From positions 47,429 to 111,428 of the forward strand of contig DHNM01000033.1 of assembly GCA_002409525.1 (NCBI GenBank): a DNA stretch of 64,000 nucleotides. The letters run 5' to 3'. This document shows positions 53,458 through 63,984 of this stretch, one piece after another. Origin of the DNA: Eubacterium sp. UBA5416 (GTDB lineage Bacteria; Bacillota; Clostridia; Lachnospirales; Lachnospiraceae). Position 1 is the stretch's first letter; every line of letters starts with the position of its first letter. The notes below the pieces were generated by a model that was not told the origin of the DNA, ran no database searches, and saw only the letters and a program-made list of their open reading frames with translations. Made by a program: the position numbers and the translations under genes.

Positions 53458-54288
53458 ATGAGAGTTGGAGCTTTAATAGAGATATTTCAAGATACTGCTA
53501 TAGATGAAAAATTTAAAGAGCTGAGATCCATGGGGATGGAAAGCTGCCAGCTGGTGTGCTGGGATAAGGAGTTACTTAATCAGAATACAGCCGATAAAGT
53601 AAATGCTGCTGTGTCTGAGAATCAGGTTGACATTACAGCTTTTTGGTGTGGCTGGGAAGGACCAAAGGTATGGGATTTTTATGATGGACAGCTTACATTA
53701 GGTCTAATCCCAGAGGCGTTTCGCTTCAAACGTTTGAAGATGCTGGAACAAGGGATTGCATTTGCAACGTTGCTTCGCGTAAAAGATATTGTAACACATG
53801 TGGGTTACATGCCAGAGAATCCATATGATGCTAATTATACCGCTGTGCTTGTCTGCCTGAAAGAACTGGTGAGAGAATGTAAAGAAAGTGGACATAATTT
53901 CCTTTTTGAAACAGGACAAGAAACGCCTGTTACACTTAAGAGGGCTATACAGGATATTGAGAATGATTTGGGTAAGGGGAACGTAGGAATTAATCTGGAT
54001 CCTGCTAATCTGATCATGTATGGGAAGGCCAATCCTATAGATTCTTTAGAAGTGTTTGGAGAATATATTATGGGAATTCACGGAAAAGATGGAAAGTATC
54101 CTACTGATGGACATAGACTTGGTAAAGAAGTTCCACTTGGACAAGGTAAGGTAAATTACCCAGTATTTATCGAGAAGTTGAAAGAAATTGGATATACCGG
54201 GGATATTACAATAGAAAGAGAAATTACGGGAGAGGGACAAAAAAAGGATATTATCATGGCAAAAGAAGTGTTAGATAAATTATTGTAA
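53458..54288 (+). CDS. sugar phosphate isomerase/epimerase-like TIM barrel
   Basis: A 276-residue xylose-isomerase-like (AP endonuclease 2 superfamily) protein. Likely metal ligands lie in NFLFETGQETP (Glu), NLDPANLIMYG (Asp) and IHGKDG (His), and a late Glu in ITIEREITG. These enzymes isomerise or epimerise keto sugars, or convert 3-keto-glycosides in oxidoreductase-linked pathways. Placed between the importer and an SDR gene, it fits a pathway in which Gfo/Idh enzymes make keto sugars that this protein processes. Confidence 0.85.
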   Translation: MRVGALIEIFQDTAIDEKFKELRSMGMESCQLVCWDKELLNQNTADKVNAAVSENQVDITAFWCGWEGPKVWDFYDGQLTLGLIPEAFRFKRLKMLEQGIAFATLLRVKDIVTHVGYMPENPYDANYTAVLVCLKELVRECKESGHNFLFETGQETPVTLKRAIQDIENDLGKGNVGINLDPANLIMYGKANPIDSLEVFGEYIMGIHGKDGKYPTDGHRLGKEVPLGQGKVNYPVFIEKLKEIGYTGDITIEREITGEGQKKDIIMAKEVLDKLL

Positions 54289-54358
54289 GGAAGCAGGTGA
54301 TAATATGATTTTAAAATCATAAAGTTGTTCTTATCTTTGATTAATGAGGAGAATACTC

Positions 54359-55204
54359 ATGAATGAATCAGCTCAATCAGTTATAAAAAAGTATAAGTCT
54401 TTGTTTTCACTATCTGGGAAGACGGCATTGATCAGCGGTGCAAATAGTGGCATCGGTAAAGAAATTGCAAAAGCATTTTTACTGTGTGGAACAAATGTTA
54501 TTATCTGTTCAAGAACTGCAGGAAAAGATAGGTCGCTTAATAAGTTCTTATCAGAAATAAAGCAAGATAATATAACATCATTATGTACAGAGTCTGATTT
54601 CGTGCCTCAAGTTATTTCAATACCATGTGATATTACGGATGAAGATTCTGTGAATGATTTATTAGAAAAAATTACAGAAAAATTTTCAACAATAGAGATA
54701 CTGGTTAATTCTGCTGGAATTAATATACTTGAACCGGCTTGCGACTATTCGATTAATAGTTTTGAATCTGTCTTAGATGTCAATGTAAAAGGAATGTTCT
54801 TACTTAGCCGAGAAGTAGGCAGAATGTTTATGATTCCACAGAAATATGGGCGCATCGTAAACATTTCTTCAGTAAAAGGTATGATTGGTGCTTCTGAAAA
54901 TTATTTAGCCTATTGTACAAGTAAAGGCGCAGTTAATATGTTTACTAAACAACTGGCTTGTGAATGGGGTAAATACGGTATTACCTGTAATGCGATAGCA
55001 CCAACTTATGTGCGTACCAATATTAATAAGGATCAATTAGATGATCCGGAATTTCGTAAATATTTAGTAGATAGAATTCCTCTATGTCGGATAGGTAAGT
55101 TAGAGGATATATCAGCTGCAGCTCTCTATTTTTCAAGTGATCTTGCATCATTTGTGACGGGACAAGTATTGTGTGTTGATGGCGGTTTGACATCAAGACA
55201 GTAG
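54359..55204 (+). CDS. SDR-family oxidoreductase
   Basis: A 281-residue short-chain dehydrogenase: GANSGIGKEIA near residue 27 (NAD site), NSAGI near 117 and the catalytic YxxxK in YLAYCTSKGA near 185, with Ser in the preceding NISSVKG. Its closest-looking relatives are sugar and gluconate 5-dehydrogenases. AGGAG precedes ATG 54359. A weak terminator-like hairpin follows, so it may end this transcript. Confidence 0.88.
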   Translation: MNESAQSVIKKYKSLFSLSGKTALISGANSGIGKEIAKAFLLCGTNVIICSRTAGKDRSLNKFLSEIKQDNITSLCTESDFVPQVISIPCDITDEDSVNDLLEKITEKFSTIEILVNSAGINILEPACDYSINSFESVLDVNVKGMFLLSREVGRMFMIPQKYGRIVNISSVKGMIGASENYLAYCTSKGAVNMFTKQLACEWGKYGITCNAIAPTYVRTNINKDQLDDPEFRKYLVDRIPLCRIGKLEDISAAALYFSSDLASFVTGQVLCVDGGLTSRQ

Positions 55205-55550
55205 GAATTATCATATTAAGTGTACTCCTGTATAGGACAATAAAAAAATCTTATATGGGAGTTTTAATATTTAGAGAGTAGTTGTGCTCTTTCCTAAGCA
55301 TTCAAGTGGGAGAATTTAAACTTGATATTAGGTAAGAGCTTTTTTTTACGAAAATATGGAATGTCAATATAGTAAATGAAGTCAATAATTCATCAGTTTT
55401 TGCTATAAATATAGGCAATGTTCTAATAAGGTCATAAATGCTTTATGAAAAAGTCATATTTTTATTACACTGTCTGCTTAAAAAACTGGTACTATAAATA
55501 TAGTAAATTAATCCATGGATGAATTGCTAAACATGAATGGAGGGTTGTAA
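55205..55550. other. intergenic region between two sugar modules
   Basis: These 346 AT-rich bases hold a hairpin with a short T run (55224-55266). No gene is visible. A TATAAA near 55494 could be a -10 for the next operon, but no convincing -35 was found. Confidence 0.5.
55224..55266 (+). terminator. weak terminator-like hairpin
   Basis: ACTCCTGTATA (55224-55234) pairs with TATATGGGAGT (55252-55262), 11 pairs with two G-T wobbles and a 17-base loop, followed by TTTTAAT. Confidence 0.5.
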
Positions 55551-56621
55551 ATGGGCAAAATACGTGTTGGAACAGTTGGTTTGGGGTTCATAGCAAATGG
55601 TGTACATTTGCCAGGTATTAAAAGAAGCCCGGATTTAGAGTTAACAGCAATATGTGATATTGATAGTGTGGCTCTTGATAAAGTTCAAAAAGAATATGAT
55701 GTAGATGAAGAACATTGCTTTTCAGATTATCATGATTTGATTTCCTGCGATGAAGTTGATGTGGTTGATATTTGCGTACCTAATGATGTACATTATCCTG
55801 TTGCAATGTACGCTATCGAAAAGGGAAAGCCTTATAACTTAGAAAAACCTATCGGCTTAAATAAAAAAGAGGTAGATACATTGGCATTGCAGACGACAGA
55901 GAAGAAACTATTACATATGATCTGTTTCTCATATCGCTTTAAGGCTGCGGCACGGTATGCAAAGGACTTAGTACAATCAGGAACTATAGGTAAGATTTAT
56001 CATGCTAATATGCAGTATTTTCAGGCTTGGGGTATGCCATATCAGAAGACTCCATTACTTTGGTATTTTATGAAAAAACACGCTGGATCTGGAGTCTTAG
56101 GTGATCTGGGAAGTCATGGAATAGATCTCGTTCGGTTTATTACTGGGAAGAATTATATAAGGGTTATTGGAAACCAAAGGACTTTTGTTAAGGAAAGACA
56201 AAAAATGGATAATTCTGAAATCGGAAATGTAGATGTGGATGATTCGACATATTTTTTAGCTGATATGGAGGATGACATTTCTGCCTCATTTGCTTTTTCT
56301 CGGTTTGCTTATGGAAGAGAAAACTATCAACGACTTGAACTTTATGGGAGCAAAGGAGCACTGATATATACACTTAAGGATAATTCAGGTGAGGATGAAT
56401 TAGAGGCATGTATTGGTGAACCATATGCATCGACCCATGCATTTACCAGTTTAGCCATTCCTCAAAAGTATCATGTTGATCAGATGCAAAGTCTTGCGGA
56501 TATATTGCTTATTAATGGGGATGGATGGTCCGCTGATATTTATGATGGCAAAGAGGACCAGCATGTTATAGATGCTGTAATTAAATCTTCAAAAACAAAT
56601 AAATGGGTTAACGTCGATTAA
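55551..56621 (+). CDS. Gfo/Idh/MocA-family oxidoreductase (ThuB-like position)
   Basis: A 356-residue oxidoreductase with [13 protein letters not shown] at residues 10-22, EKPIGL near 99 and a [16 protein letters not shown] segment near 180 holding the usual catalytic region. The next gene is a ThuA homologue; ThuB-type Gfo/Idh oxidoreductases paired with ThuA make and process 3-keto glycosides. GGAGGG lies before the ATG. Confidence 0.85.
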   Translation: MGKIRVGTVGLGFIANGVHLPGIKRSPDLELTAICDIDSVALDKVQKEYDVDEEHCFSDYHDLISCDEVDVVDICVPNDVHYPVAMYAIEKGKPYNLEKPIGLNKKEVDTLALQTTEKKLLHMICFSYRFKAAARYAKDLVQSGTIGKIYHANMQYFQAWGMPYQKTPLLWYFMKKHAGSGVLGDLGSHGIDLVRFITGKNYIRVIGNQRTFVKERQKMDNSEIGNVDVDDSTYFLADMEDDISASFAFSRFAYGRENYQRLELYGSKGALIYTLKDNSGEDELEACIGEPYASTHAFTSLAIPQKYHVDQMQSLADILLINGDGWSADIYDGKEDQHVIDAVIKSSKTNKWVNVD

Positions 56622-56662
56622 TGATATGCCTAGCTTGCTTACTCATAGAGATGGAGGATAAT

Positions 56663-57445
56663 ATGAAAAAAATTCGAGTAACAGTTTGGAATGAATATTT
56701 ACATGAAGTACAGTTTGAAGAGATTCATAAGGTATATCCAGAAGGAATTCATGGATGTATTGCCAATTTTCTTAAAAAGGCAGGAATGGAAGTAAAAACA
56801 GCAACATTGAGACAACCAGAGCATGGCTTAACAGAGGATGTCCTAAACCATACAGATGTTTTGATTTGGTGGGGACATATGGCACAAGATGAGGTGGATG
56901 ATGCTGTTGTAGAAAGAGTATATAAAAGAATTGTAATGGAGGGTATGGGACTAATCGTATTACATTCGGCGCATAATTCGAAGATTTTCCATAAGCTCAT
57001 GGGAACAGAAACTGTATGGCTTAAATGGAGAGAAGATGGAGAAAAAGAGGTTATGTGGGTCGTTGACCCCTCACATCCGATTGCAGCAGGATTGCCGGAA
57101 AAAATAGTATTGCCAAATGAGGAAATGTATGGAGAACATTTTATGATTCCACAGCCAGATGAACAAGTATTCCTAAGTTGGTTTGAGGGAGGGGAAGTAT
57201 TCCGATCTGGATGTTGTTGGCACCGTGGGTTAGGAAAGGTTTTTTACCTGAGATGTGGGCACGAGGCATTTCCTACATATAGAATTCCGGTAGTACAGCA
57301 GATTATTATCAATGCGGTTCACTGGGCGGCTCCAATTGATTTTCCGAAGGTGAATTATGCTTTTCCACAGGAAATACCTACGATTCCATTTAAAAAACAA
57401 GAAAATTTTGCAAGTGTAAGTGGACTGCATGATAAAAAGAAATAG
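56663..57445 (+). CDS. ThuA-domain protein
   Basis: A 260-residue glutamine-amidotransferase-like (ThuA) protein. Family text includes [16 protein letters not shown] DVLIWWGHM near 78, [12 protein letters not shown] near 105, [14 protein letters not shown] near 140 and a final [24 protein letters not shown] region (read in two parts). ThuA was first linked to trehalose and sucrose-type disaccharide use with ThuB. ATG 56663 follows GGAGG; the longer frame from 56621 overlaps the oxidoreductase gene. Confidence 0.88.
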   Translation: MKKIRVTVWNEYLHEVQFEEIHKVYPEGIHGCIANFLKKAGMEVKTATLRQPEHGLTEDVLNHTDVLIWWGHMAQDEVDDAVVERVYKRIVMEGMGLIVLHSAHNSKIFHKLMGTETVWLKWREDGEKEVMWVVDPSHPIAAGLPEKIVLPNEEMYGEHFMIPQPDEQVFLSWFEGGEVFRSGCCWHRGLGKVFYLRCGHEAFPTYRIPVVQQIIINAVHWAAPIDFPKVNYAFPQEIPTIPFKKQENFASVSGLHDKKK

Positions 57446-58649
57446 GACGAAGAATGGACATAAGAATAAAGCTTATAATTGGAGAAGCCGTGTTATTCTT
57501 CAATTGCTTTGTTTTTATGCTCTGATATATATAGCGGAAGCTTTTTTTGTTCCCTATATAACGGCTTATTATAAGCTTCAGGGAATGACTCCTTTAGAAA
57601 TAGGAATCTTATCTTCCATTGGTCCGATTTGTGCAATTGTGGTGCAGCCTTTTTGGGCAATAAAAAGTGATCGATCTGGAAAAAGATTGACATTACTTAG
57701 AAAGATAATATTTATGGCTGCGGTTAGTGTTATGTTTTTTCCAGTAGCAAAAAGCTTTTCTTCGATATTGTTTTTCAATATATTATTTTTCTCTTTTCAG
57801 ACGAGTATTGTTCCGCTGGGAAATACAATGTCTGCAAGTAAACTGTGGAATACAGGTTATGATTTTTCAAGAGTTCGAGTGGGTGGAACACTTGGTTATG
57901 CTTTTGCAGCTGCTATATCAGGTCCTTTAGTTGAACATAACCAGCATTGGATTTTTATTTTAACAGGTGCGGCATATTTACTTTTGCTGTTTGTAACTTT
58001 AACATTGAAAGAAAAAGGTTCGAATGAATCGTCTTCTGAATTAGTCAGGGCTCAGAGGTATTATGGTAGTGGGAATCTATTGTTTGACAGTCGTAATGTA
58101 ATTGTGGTACTGATAATTGCTTGTGCTACACAGATCTTGGTTAGCTGTTATAGTAGTTTTTTTGGTCCATACTTAGTTGAACTGGGGTTTCATGAGGCGG
58201 ATATTGGACGGGCTATGATGATATCTGCAATAGGTGAATTACCGGCATATTTTATCATGAATAAAATTGGAGATCGGTTTTCCACTTTTAGTATTCTAAT
58301 AGCTGCATCGGTGGTATTAGCAGTTCGGAATGTGATGTTATCGGTTGCCTCAGATTTCTGGATGATTTCGGCAGCGCAACTATTAGGCGGCATTGCATAT
58401 ATGCTTGTATATTATAATTGTGTCGTTTTTTTGAGTAAAGAAATGCCTGAAGAGTTGCGTGGAAGAGCTCAGAGTGCATTAGTAGTTGTTCAAGTGGGAG
58501 TAGGTAGTATAGTAGGTAATATATTTGGAGGATTATTTGTTGAAAGGAGGGGTATTGCATTTACTTATCAGATATTTGGAGAGATGTTACTTGCCCTTTT
58601 GATAATAATTGTTCTTTTAAAAAGATTTGGAAAGGAGAAGATTGAATGA
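57429..58649 (+). CDS. MFS sugar transporter
   Basis: About 406 residues with 12 membrane segments; the LacY/PPP-like branch of the major facilitator family is suggested by an early [19 protein letters not shown] and the [18 protein letters not shown] segment near residue 155. The exact start is unsure: ATG 57429 has only a weak ribosome site and overlaps the ThuA gene, and a GTG lies at 57420. Its stop overlaps the aldo/keto reductase start (ATGA). It offers a second uptake route besides the ABC importer. Confidence 0.82.
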   Translation: MIKRNRTKNGHKNKAYNWRSRVILQLLCFYALIYIAEAFFVPYITAYYKLQGMTPLEIGILSSIGPICAIVVQPFWAIKSDRSGKRLTLLRKIIFMAAVSVMFFPVAKSFSSILFFNILFFSFQTSIVPLGNTMSASKLWNTGYDFSRVRVGGTLGYAFAAAISGPLVEHNQHWIFILTGAAYLLLLFVTLTLKEKGSNESSSELVRAQRYYGSGNLLFDSRNVIVVLIIACATQILVSCYSSFFGPYLVELGFHEADIGRAMMISAIGELPAYFIMNKIGDRFSTFSILIAASVVLAVRNVMLSVASDFWMISAAQLLGGIAYMLVYYNCVVFLSKEMPEELRGRAQSALVVVQVGVGSIVGNIFGGLFVERRGIAFTYQIFGEMLLALLIIIVLLKRFGKEKIE

Positions 58650-59623
58650 ATAAAACAAAACTTGCAAAATGTGATGTGGCTGTTTCAGAAATTGTTCTTG
58701 GAACATGGGTGATGGGAGATGACGAGTATTGGGGACATTCTGATGAATTAGAATCTATCAAAGCAATTCAGACTGCTTATGAAGGTGGAGTGACAACATT
58801 TGATACAGCTTTTGCTTATGGGAATGGAAAATCTGAAAAGTTACTGGGCAAAGCAATTAAGAAGATGCCGCGTGAGCAAATAACTGTTTTTTCTAAATTA
58901 TGGCGGAAAGATATGACAAGGGACAGAGTCATTCCTGCTTGTGAAAAAAGTCTGAGATTTTTAGGGTTGGATTATATGGACACGTATTTTATTCATTATC
59001 CCTCTGATAGTGGGGTCCCGATTGGCGAAACAATGGAAGAACTTATGAGGCTGAAGGAAGAGAAAAAAATAAGATCTATTGGCGTTTCAAATTTTAATTT
59101 TGTTCAGTTTAAAGAAGCTCAGAAGTATGGAGATATTGATGTAATTCAGCCTTGCTATAGTTTGGTATGGCGTTTTATAGATGGTCCGGAATTCAAATAT
59201 TATAAAAGAAATAATATTGCTATTGTACCTTACAGCCCACTTGCACAAGGAATTCTTACAGGAAAATATAATGATAAAACTAAATTTTCAAAGGAAGATG
59301 GACGCAGCGTAGCACCTCTATTTCAACATCCATATTTTGATGGGGCACTCAAGGTGGTGGATATACTAAAGCAACTTGCAGAGAAATACAAGAAAACACC
59401 TGCACAGGTAGCAATCCGCTGGCTTATTCAAACAACCGGGATTACGGCACCTATTGTTGGTGGCAGAGGAAGCAAACAGGTTGCTGAAAATTTGAAAGCA
59501 GTTGGATGGGTACTTTCTGAAAAAGATTATGACAGGCTTGATAAAGCCAGCAGAGAGTTCACAGAGACGCTTCCGAATTTTAGAAATTTTTTTGATGCTA
59601 CAATTCTTCCCGTACAGAAATAG
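58646..59623 (+). CDS. aldo/keto reductase
   Basis: A 325-residue TIM-barrel NAD(P)H reductase. Catalytic tetrad: Asp and Tyr in FDTAFAYGNGKSE near residue 50-58, Lys in FSKLW near 84, and His in YFIHYPSD near 117. The C-terminal NADPH region has VGGRGSKQVAENLKAV. Members reduce keto or aldehyde groups of sugars. ATGA overlap with the MFS gene. It may reduce the keto sugar made by the Gfo/Idh enzymes, or act on a released aldehyde. Confidence 0.88.
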   Translation: MNKTKLAKCDVAVSEIVLGTWVMGDDEYWGHSDELESIKAIQTAYEGGVTTFDTAFAYGNGKSEKLLGKAIKKMPREQITVFSKLWRKDMTRDRVIPACEKSLRFLGLDYMDTYFIHYPSDSGVPIGETMEELMRLKEEKKIRSIGVSNFNFVQFKEAQKYGDIDVIQPCYSLVWRFIDGPEFKYYKRNNIAIVPYSPLAQGILTGKYNDKTKFSKEDGRSVAPLFQHPYFDGALKVVDILKQLAEKYKKTPAQVAIRWLIQTTGITAPIVGGRGSKQVAENLKAVGWVLSEKDYDRLDKASREFTETLPNFRNFFDATILPVQK

Positions 59624-59652
59624 AACGATAAAAAGAATAGGAGATTAAATAT

Positions 59653-60504
59653 ATGTCTTTAGAGAAAGAAAGTATATTGTTAAAGAGGGCCACGGACCAT
59701 GGCTATGGAATTCCTGCAATTAATGTTTTTGATTATGAGAGTATATCCTGGGCAATAGAAGCTGCTGAAGCGGAGAATATGCCTATCATTATTCAATTTT
59801 GGCCAGGGCTTTCGAAATTCATTTCCCTTACACAGATAGTTTTAATTACGAAAGAACTTGCACATAAAGCCAGTGTACCTGTTGCCCTACATTTAGATCA
59901 TTCTAATAGTTATGAAATAGCGATGTCGGGTATGGTCAGCGGATTTCCGTCAGTGATGATAGATGGATCTTCAAAACCCTTTGAAGAAAATGTGAAACTT
60001 TCTGCTGATGTTGTTCGTTGTGCTCATGCAGTAGATGTAGATGTGGAGGCTGAACTGGGGCATGTAGGTTCTGGAATGGAAGAAAATGATTTATGTATAG
60101 ATCATTTTACAGATCCGGATAAAGCTGAGGAGTTTATAGATCGCACATGCGTAGATTCTTTAGCCATTGCAGTGGGTAACGGTCACGGTGATTATATCCG
60201 GACACCAGAGTTGGATTTTGAACGTATCAAAGAGTTGAGGAGCCGCCTTTCTATACCGTTAGTAATGCATGGCGGATCTGATATACCTTCAGAACAAATG
60301 AAGAATGCTGTTCGCTGTGGTATGAGTAAGTTTAACATTGCAACAGAATACGAGCGCACATTTCATAACTCCATGAAATATTATTTGAATAATGCAAAGC
60401 CTCATCATTATTATTTAGATGGTCTGCAAGAAATAAAAAGCTCATGTATAGACTTTGTACATGATAAGATACAGATGTTGAATCCAGATCATAGAAAGAT
60501 GTAG
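59653..60504 (+). CDS. class II ketose-bisphosphate aldolase (GatY/KbaY/FbaA family)
   Basis: A 283-residue zinc aldolase. Visible: ALHLDHSNS near 80 (zinc His), VEAELGHVG near 134, GNGHGDY near 176 and VMHGGSDIP near 206. Reaction: cleavage of a ketose 1-phosphate or bisphosphate into DHAP and an aldehyde. Together with the adjacent PfkB kinase and the isomerase-like protein it completes an isomerise-phosphorylate-cleave route. ATAGGAG precedes the start. Confidence 0.9.
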   Translation: MSLEKESILLKRATDHGYGIPAINVFDYESISWAIEAAEAENMPIIIQFWPGLSKFISLTQIVLITKELAHKASVPVALHLDHSNSYEIAMSGMVSGFPSVMIDGSSKPFEENVKLSADVVRCAHAVDVDVEAELGHVGSGMEENDLCIDHFTDPDKAEEFIDRTCVDSLAIAVGNGHGDYIRTPELDFERIKELRSRLSIPLVMHGGSDIPSEQMKNAVRCGMSKFNIATEYERTFHNSMKYYLNNAKPHHYYLDGLQEIKSSCIDFVHDKIQMLNPDHRKM

Positions 60505-60515
60505 GAGGCGATATT

Positions 60516-61475
60516 ATGGTTGATGTTCTGGGATTTGATAATCCGTGCATAGATTTGATCTGTAATGTGTCGCATATGCCCGTATCAAATGAGGGAATGA
60601 TGATAACTGATAAAAGCTGGCAGGGTGGTGGTCAGGTTGCAACCGGAGTTGTTGCAGCCTCTCGTTTGGGAGCTTCTACAGCGTTATGTGGTACGGTAGG
60701 AGACGATATATTCGGCCGTTTCTGTAAAGAAGATCTTATAAATCATGGGGTTGATGTAGGCGGGCTACAGACAAAAAAAGGTTACCAGACTGGTTTTTCT
60801 TTGGTATTGTCTGATCAGAAAACAGGTGGACGAAGTATATTAATGGAGTCAGGAGATGTTCCTCCATTATCGCTGGATGAAATTAATGGTGAACTTATAC
60901 GGCAGGCAAAAGTTCTTCATGTTTCCTGGGTGAATGATATTGTGATGAAAGCGGCACGGATTGCTAAGAAAGTCGGTGTTCCTGTATTACTTGATGCAGA
61001 TAATTATCGTGATAATTTAGAAGATATTTTTCCTTATGTGGATGTGATGATTGCATCAAAATATATATATGATCATTATTTTACTTCGGGAAATGAAGAG
61101 GATCATTTAAAGGAGACGTTATCATGGGGACCATCTGTCGCAATTTATACGCTGGGAGATAAAGGCTGCATTGGGATATGCAAGGATGGATTCTTTCGAC
61201 AAGAAGCTTTTCCGGTTCAGGTGATGGATACCGTTGGAGCTGGTGATGTATTTCACGGAGCGTATGCTTGCTGCATGGCTAAAGGGATGTCCCCCATAGA
61301 GTCAGTAAAGTTTTCGACTGCTGTGAGTGCAATTAAATGTACAAGAATTGGTGGAAGAGCTGGAATCCCTACATGGGAGATGACAGAGCATTTTTTAAAA
61401 ACAGGAGAGATACTGGGAGATGAGCTAGATCAACGTGTAAACTACTATGCAAGGGGGCTTGAACATGTTTTATAA
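60516..61475 (+). CDS. PfkB-family carbohydrate kinase
   Basis: A 319-residue ribokinase-fold kinase. GGGQVATGVVAASRLG near residue 37 is the substrate region and DTVGAGDVFHGAYA near 238 contains the catalytic Asp. It likely phosphorylates the ketose that the aldolase 59653-60504 then cleaves. GGAGGCGAT lies before the ATG. Its end overlaps the isomerase-like gene by 11 bases. Confidence 0.9.
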   Translation: MVDVLGFDNPCIDLICNVSHMPVSNEGMMITDKSWQGGGQVATGVVAASRLGASTALCGTVGDDIFGRFCKEDLINHGVDVGGLQTKKGYQTGFSLVLSDQKTGGRSILMESGDVPPLSLDEINGELIRQAKVLHVSWVNDIVMKAARIAKKVGVPVLLDADNYRDNLEDIFPYVDVMIASKYIYDHYFTSGNEEDHLKETLSWGPSVAIYTLGDKGCIGICKDGFFRQEAFPVQVMDTVGAGDVFHGAYACCMAKGMSPIESVKFSTAVSAIKCTRIGGRAGIPTWEMTEHFLKTGEILGDELDQRVNYYARGLEHVL

Positions 61476-62853
61476 AAATAAATTGCGATTAGGTGTTCTT
61501 CCGATAAAGCGAAGTTACTTATCTTTGGAAATGGCGGCAGCTGAGAAAGAAAAAATGTTTTCAACTGTTAGTTCACTTAAATCTGAATCTGTAACATTAA
61601 TAGATATAGACGATATCTGTAAGAAAGGGATAGCGTATCGCGAGGAAGATATTGATCCTGTAATAGAAAAGTTTAAAAGAGAAAGGATAGATGCTATCTT
61701 TCTTATGCATTGCGATTTTGGTGAAGAAGAGATTGCTGTTAAAGTTATACGATCTTTTCAACTACCAGTCTTACTTTGGGGACCTCGAGATCAGAGACCT
61801 AATAAGCCAGGTAGGTATGGAAGAGATACGCAGTGTGGTATGTTTGCTGATAGTAAAGTGCTTTTGCGAAATCATATAACCTTTAGTTATGTTTATAATG
61901 TGGAAACAGACTCAGATGAATTTAAAGAGGGCTATATAAATTTTTTAAGAACAGCTACTATTGTGCGAGATTTGAAAAATTTGCGGATTGCTCAGATTGG
62001 TCAAAGACCACGCCAGTTTATGAGCGTTATTGCAAGTGAAGCTGCGTTGATGGAGAAGTTTGGTATAGAAGTTGTTCCTATTTCGGCACACGATATAATT
62101 TCCAAAACAATATCGTTAGCTGACAGTAAGGATACATTTGTTTCAGAATCAGTCTTACAGATGAAGAATAAGATGGATTGTTCCAGTATGCAGGATGATC
62201 AGCTTCGAAGAATTGCAGCACTAAAAAAAGTCGTTTTAGGCAAAATGGAAGAAACAGGGTGTCGAAGTGGGGCGATAGAATGTTGGAGTCTTTTTCCAGA
62301 CGCAATAGGAGTTCCACCATGTATGGTTGTAAGCGAATTCGCAGATATAGGAATTCCCTTGGCTTGTGAAACTGACTTGAACGGGGCTCTTACATCTGTA
62401 ATCGCTCAATCTGTGGGATTGAATGAACAGCCTATTTTTTTCGCTGATTTGACTATTAGAAACCCACAAAATGATGATTCAGAACTATTGTGGCATTGTG
62501 GACCATTTCCATATTCTTTAAAGGATAATGCATGTCGGGCAAGAATGGTCGAGGGACAAGCGACATGGCAGCTTAAAAAAGGTGATATTACAATTTTGCG
62601 ATGTGATGAATTGATGGGGAAATATTATTTGACTGCAACGGAAGGAAAAGCAGTGGATGGGCCAAGTACTACTGGATCATATGTATGGTTTCAGACAAAA
62701 GACTGGAAGGAGATGGAGGAAACCTTTATTTATGGACCATATATTCATCATGTAGCGGGGATTTATGGAAAATACCGACGTGCAATAGAGGAAGTTACTC
62801 GCTATTTACCAATAAAATGGGATCAACCAGGGAATTATCCGAAAAGTTTGTAA
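61465..62853 (+). CDS. L-fucose/L-arabinose isomerase-family protein
   Basis: A 462-residue protein resembling the fucose isomerase-like fold: LLWGPRDQRPNKPGRYG near residue 95, an EC-containing mid region (GAIECWSLFPDAIGVPPC), DLNGALTSVI, and a C-terminal HHVAGIYGKYRRAIEEV. Members isomerise aldoses to ketoses using a metal. ATG 61465 follows AGGGGG and overlaps the PfkB gene. It precedes a DUF4867 protein, a family I recall next to sugar isomerases. Probably makes the ketose for the PfkB kinase. Confidence 0.85.
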   Translation: MFYKNKLRLGVLPIKRSYLSLEMAAAEKEKMFSTVSSLKSESVTLIDIDDICKKGIAYREEDIDPVIEKFKRERIDAIFLMHCDFGEEEIAVKVIRSFQLPVLLWGPRDQRPNKPGRYGRDTQCGMFADSKVLLRNHITFSYVYNVETDSDEFKEGYINFLRTATIVRDLKNLRIAQIGQRPRQFMSVIASEAALMEKFGIEVVPISAHDIISKTISLADSKDTFVSESVLQMKNKMDCSSMQDDQLRRIAALKKVVLGKMEETGCRSGAIECWSLFPDAIGVPPCMVVSEFADIGIPLACETDLNGALTSVIAQSVGLNEQPIFFADLTIRNPQNDDSELLWHCGPFPYSLKDNACRARMVEGQATWQLKKGDITILRCDELMGKYYLTATEGKAVDGPSTTGSYVWFQTKDWKEMEETFIYGPYIHHVAGIYGKYRRAIEEVTRYLPIKWDQPGNYPKSL

Positions 62854-62879
62854 ATCACAATTTGATGGGAAGTGAAAAG

Positions 62880-63530
62880 ATGGACTTAATCTCAATACAA
62901 AAAAAGAATCCTGAAATTCCGTTTATTCATGTAGAAGATTTAGACTTTCTTAAATATGGTCGCGTACTTGATTTTAAAGTACAAGGATATTTAATTTATG
63001 CAAAGAGTCATATTAAAGTTCCGAAAAATGGTGTTGATTATTCCGAAAAAGATGATTGTCTGATGAGATTATCTAAAGAAAAAGAATGGATGGAAGATTA
63101 CGTATACGGACAAATGCCTGTAGAAGTAGGGTATTGCTGTGGGCATAACAAAGTTATGAATGGCATGGAGTGGCACTGTGGGTGTGAGGTGAATATTGCT
63201 ATAACTGACTTTGTACTTTTTCTGGCATCCTTTTCTTCGTTAGAATTAAATTCTGGACAAGTTAAGCTAAATACGGCTGATGTTCAGGCTGTTTATGTAC
63301 CAAAAGGATATACCATAGCACTAAATCCTCTGGTTTTGCATTTTACTCCTATAGAAGTTGAGCAGACAGGGTTTTCGACTATAGTTATTTTACCAAACAA
63401 CACAAATGAAACCTTATTACAAGTATCTAAGGTTCCATATCTCAAAGCAAAAAATTCATGGATTATTTATCATAAAGATACAGGTAAAGGAAATGATTTT
63501 GAAGGAAAGAATTTAAAATTGAGTTTATAA
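62880..63530 (+). CDS. DUF4867-like protein
   Basis: A 216-residue protein with a cupin-like look: YGRVLDFKVQGYLIYA near residue 25, MPVEVGYCCGHN near 85, WHCGCEVNIAITDFVLFL near 105 and VYVPKGYTIALNPLVLHFTP near 140. This order resembles DUF4867, a family associated with sugar metabolism genes. ATG 62880 is chosen because GGGAAGTG lies just before it. A sugar or sugar-phosphate isomerase/epimerase role is plausible, but not shown. Confidence 0.72.
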   Translation: MDLISIQKKNPEIPFIHVEDLDFLKYGRVLDFKVQGYLIYAKSHIKVPKNGVDYSEKDDCLMRLSKEKEWMEDYVYGQMPVEVGYCCGHNKVMNGMEWHCGCEVNIAITDFVLFLASFSSLELNSGQVKLNTADVQAVYVPKGYTIALNPLVLHFTPIEVEQTGFSTIVILPNNTNETLLQVSKVPYLKAKNSWIIYHKDTGKGNDFEGKNLKLSL

Positions 63531-63552
63531 AAAAGTTGAAAAGGAGAAAGGT

Positions 63553-63984
63553 ATGAAAGGAAAAAAAACTTTAATATTAACACTATCTACTTTATTGAGT
63601 GCATGTGTGATTAGTGGGTGTGGCAGTAAAAATTCAAGGTCAGATGTTACGAGAGGAAAAAATTCTGCTGAGAGTTCAATAAATGATTCAGCGGAAAAAA
63701 ATGATGGAATTACGAAGATAGAGCTTTTTCAAACTAAGCGAGAAGCGACTGATACAATGGATAAGATTATAGATGAATTCGAAAAAGGTAATCCGGATAT
63801 TAAGGTGGAGCAGAATACAGTCCCAGATGCAGATACGGTACTGATGGCAAGAGCTGCATCAGATGATATGCCAGATATGTTTACGCATTATCCTACAGAT
63901 GCTAATTTTGTACAGTTTGTAAAAGATGGAAAGGTAAAAGATTTAACGGATAAATCTTTTACGTCTAATGTTATTCCAGAATAG
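63553..63984 (+). pseudogene. ABC sugar-binding lipoprotein, interrupted by in-frame TAG
   Basis: 143 residues of a family 1 solute-binding protein: a signal peptide with lipobox VISGC (Cys 23), a Ser/Asn-rich linker, then the start of the binding domain (ITKIELFQTKRE, NPDIKVEQNTVP, DMPDMFTHYPTD). Full-length relatives are over 400 residues. The frame ends at TAG 63982-63984 after SNVIPE, where the fold continues in relatives; the frame is open after it for the remaining 16 bases. So a nonsense mutation, sequencing error or decay is likely. AAGGAG lies before the ATG. It would begin another importer beyond the window. Confidence 0.7.
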
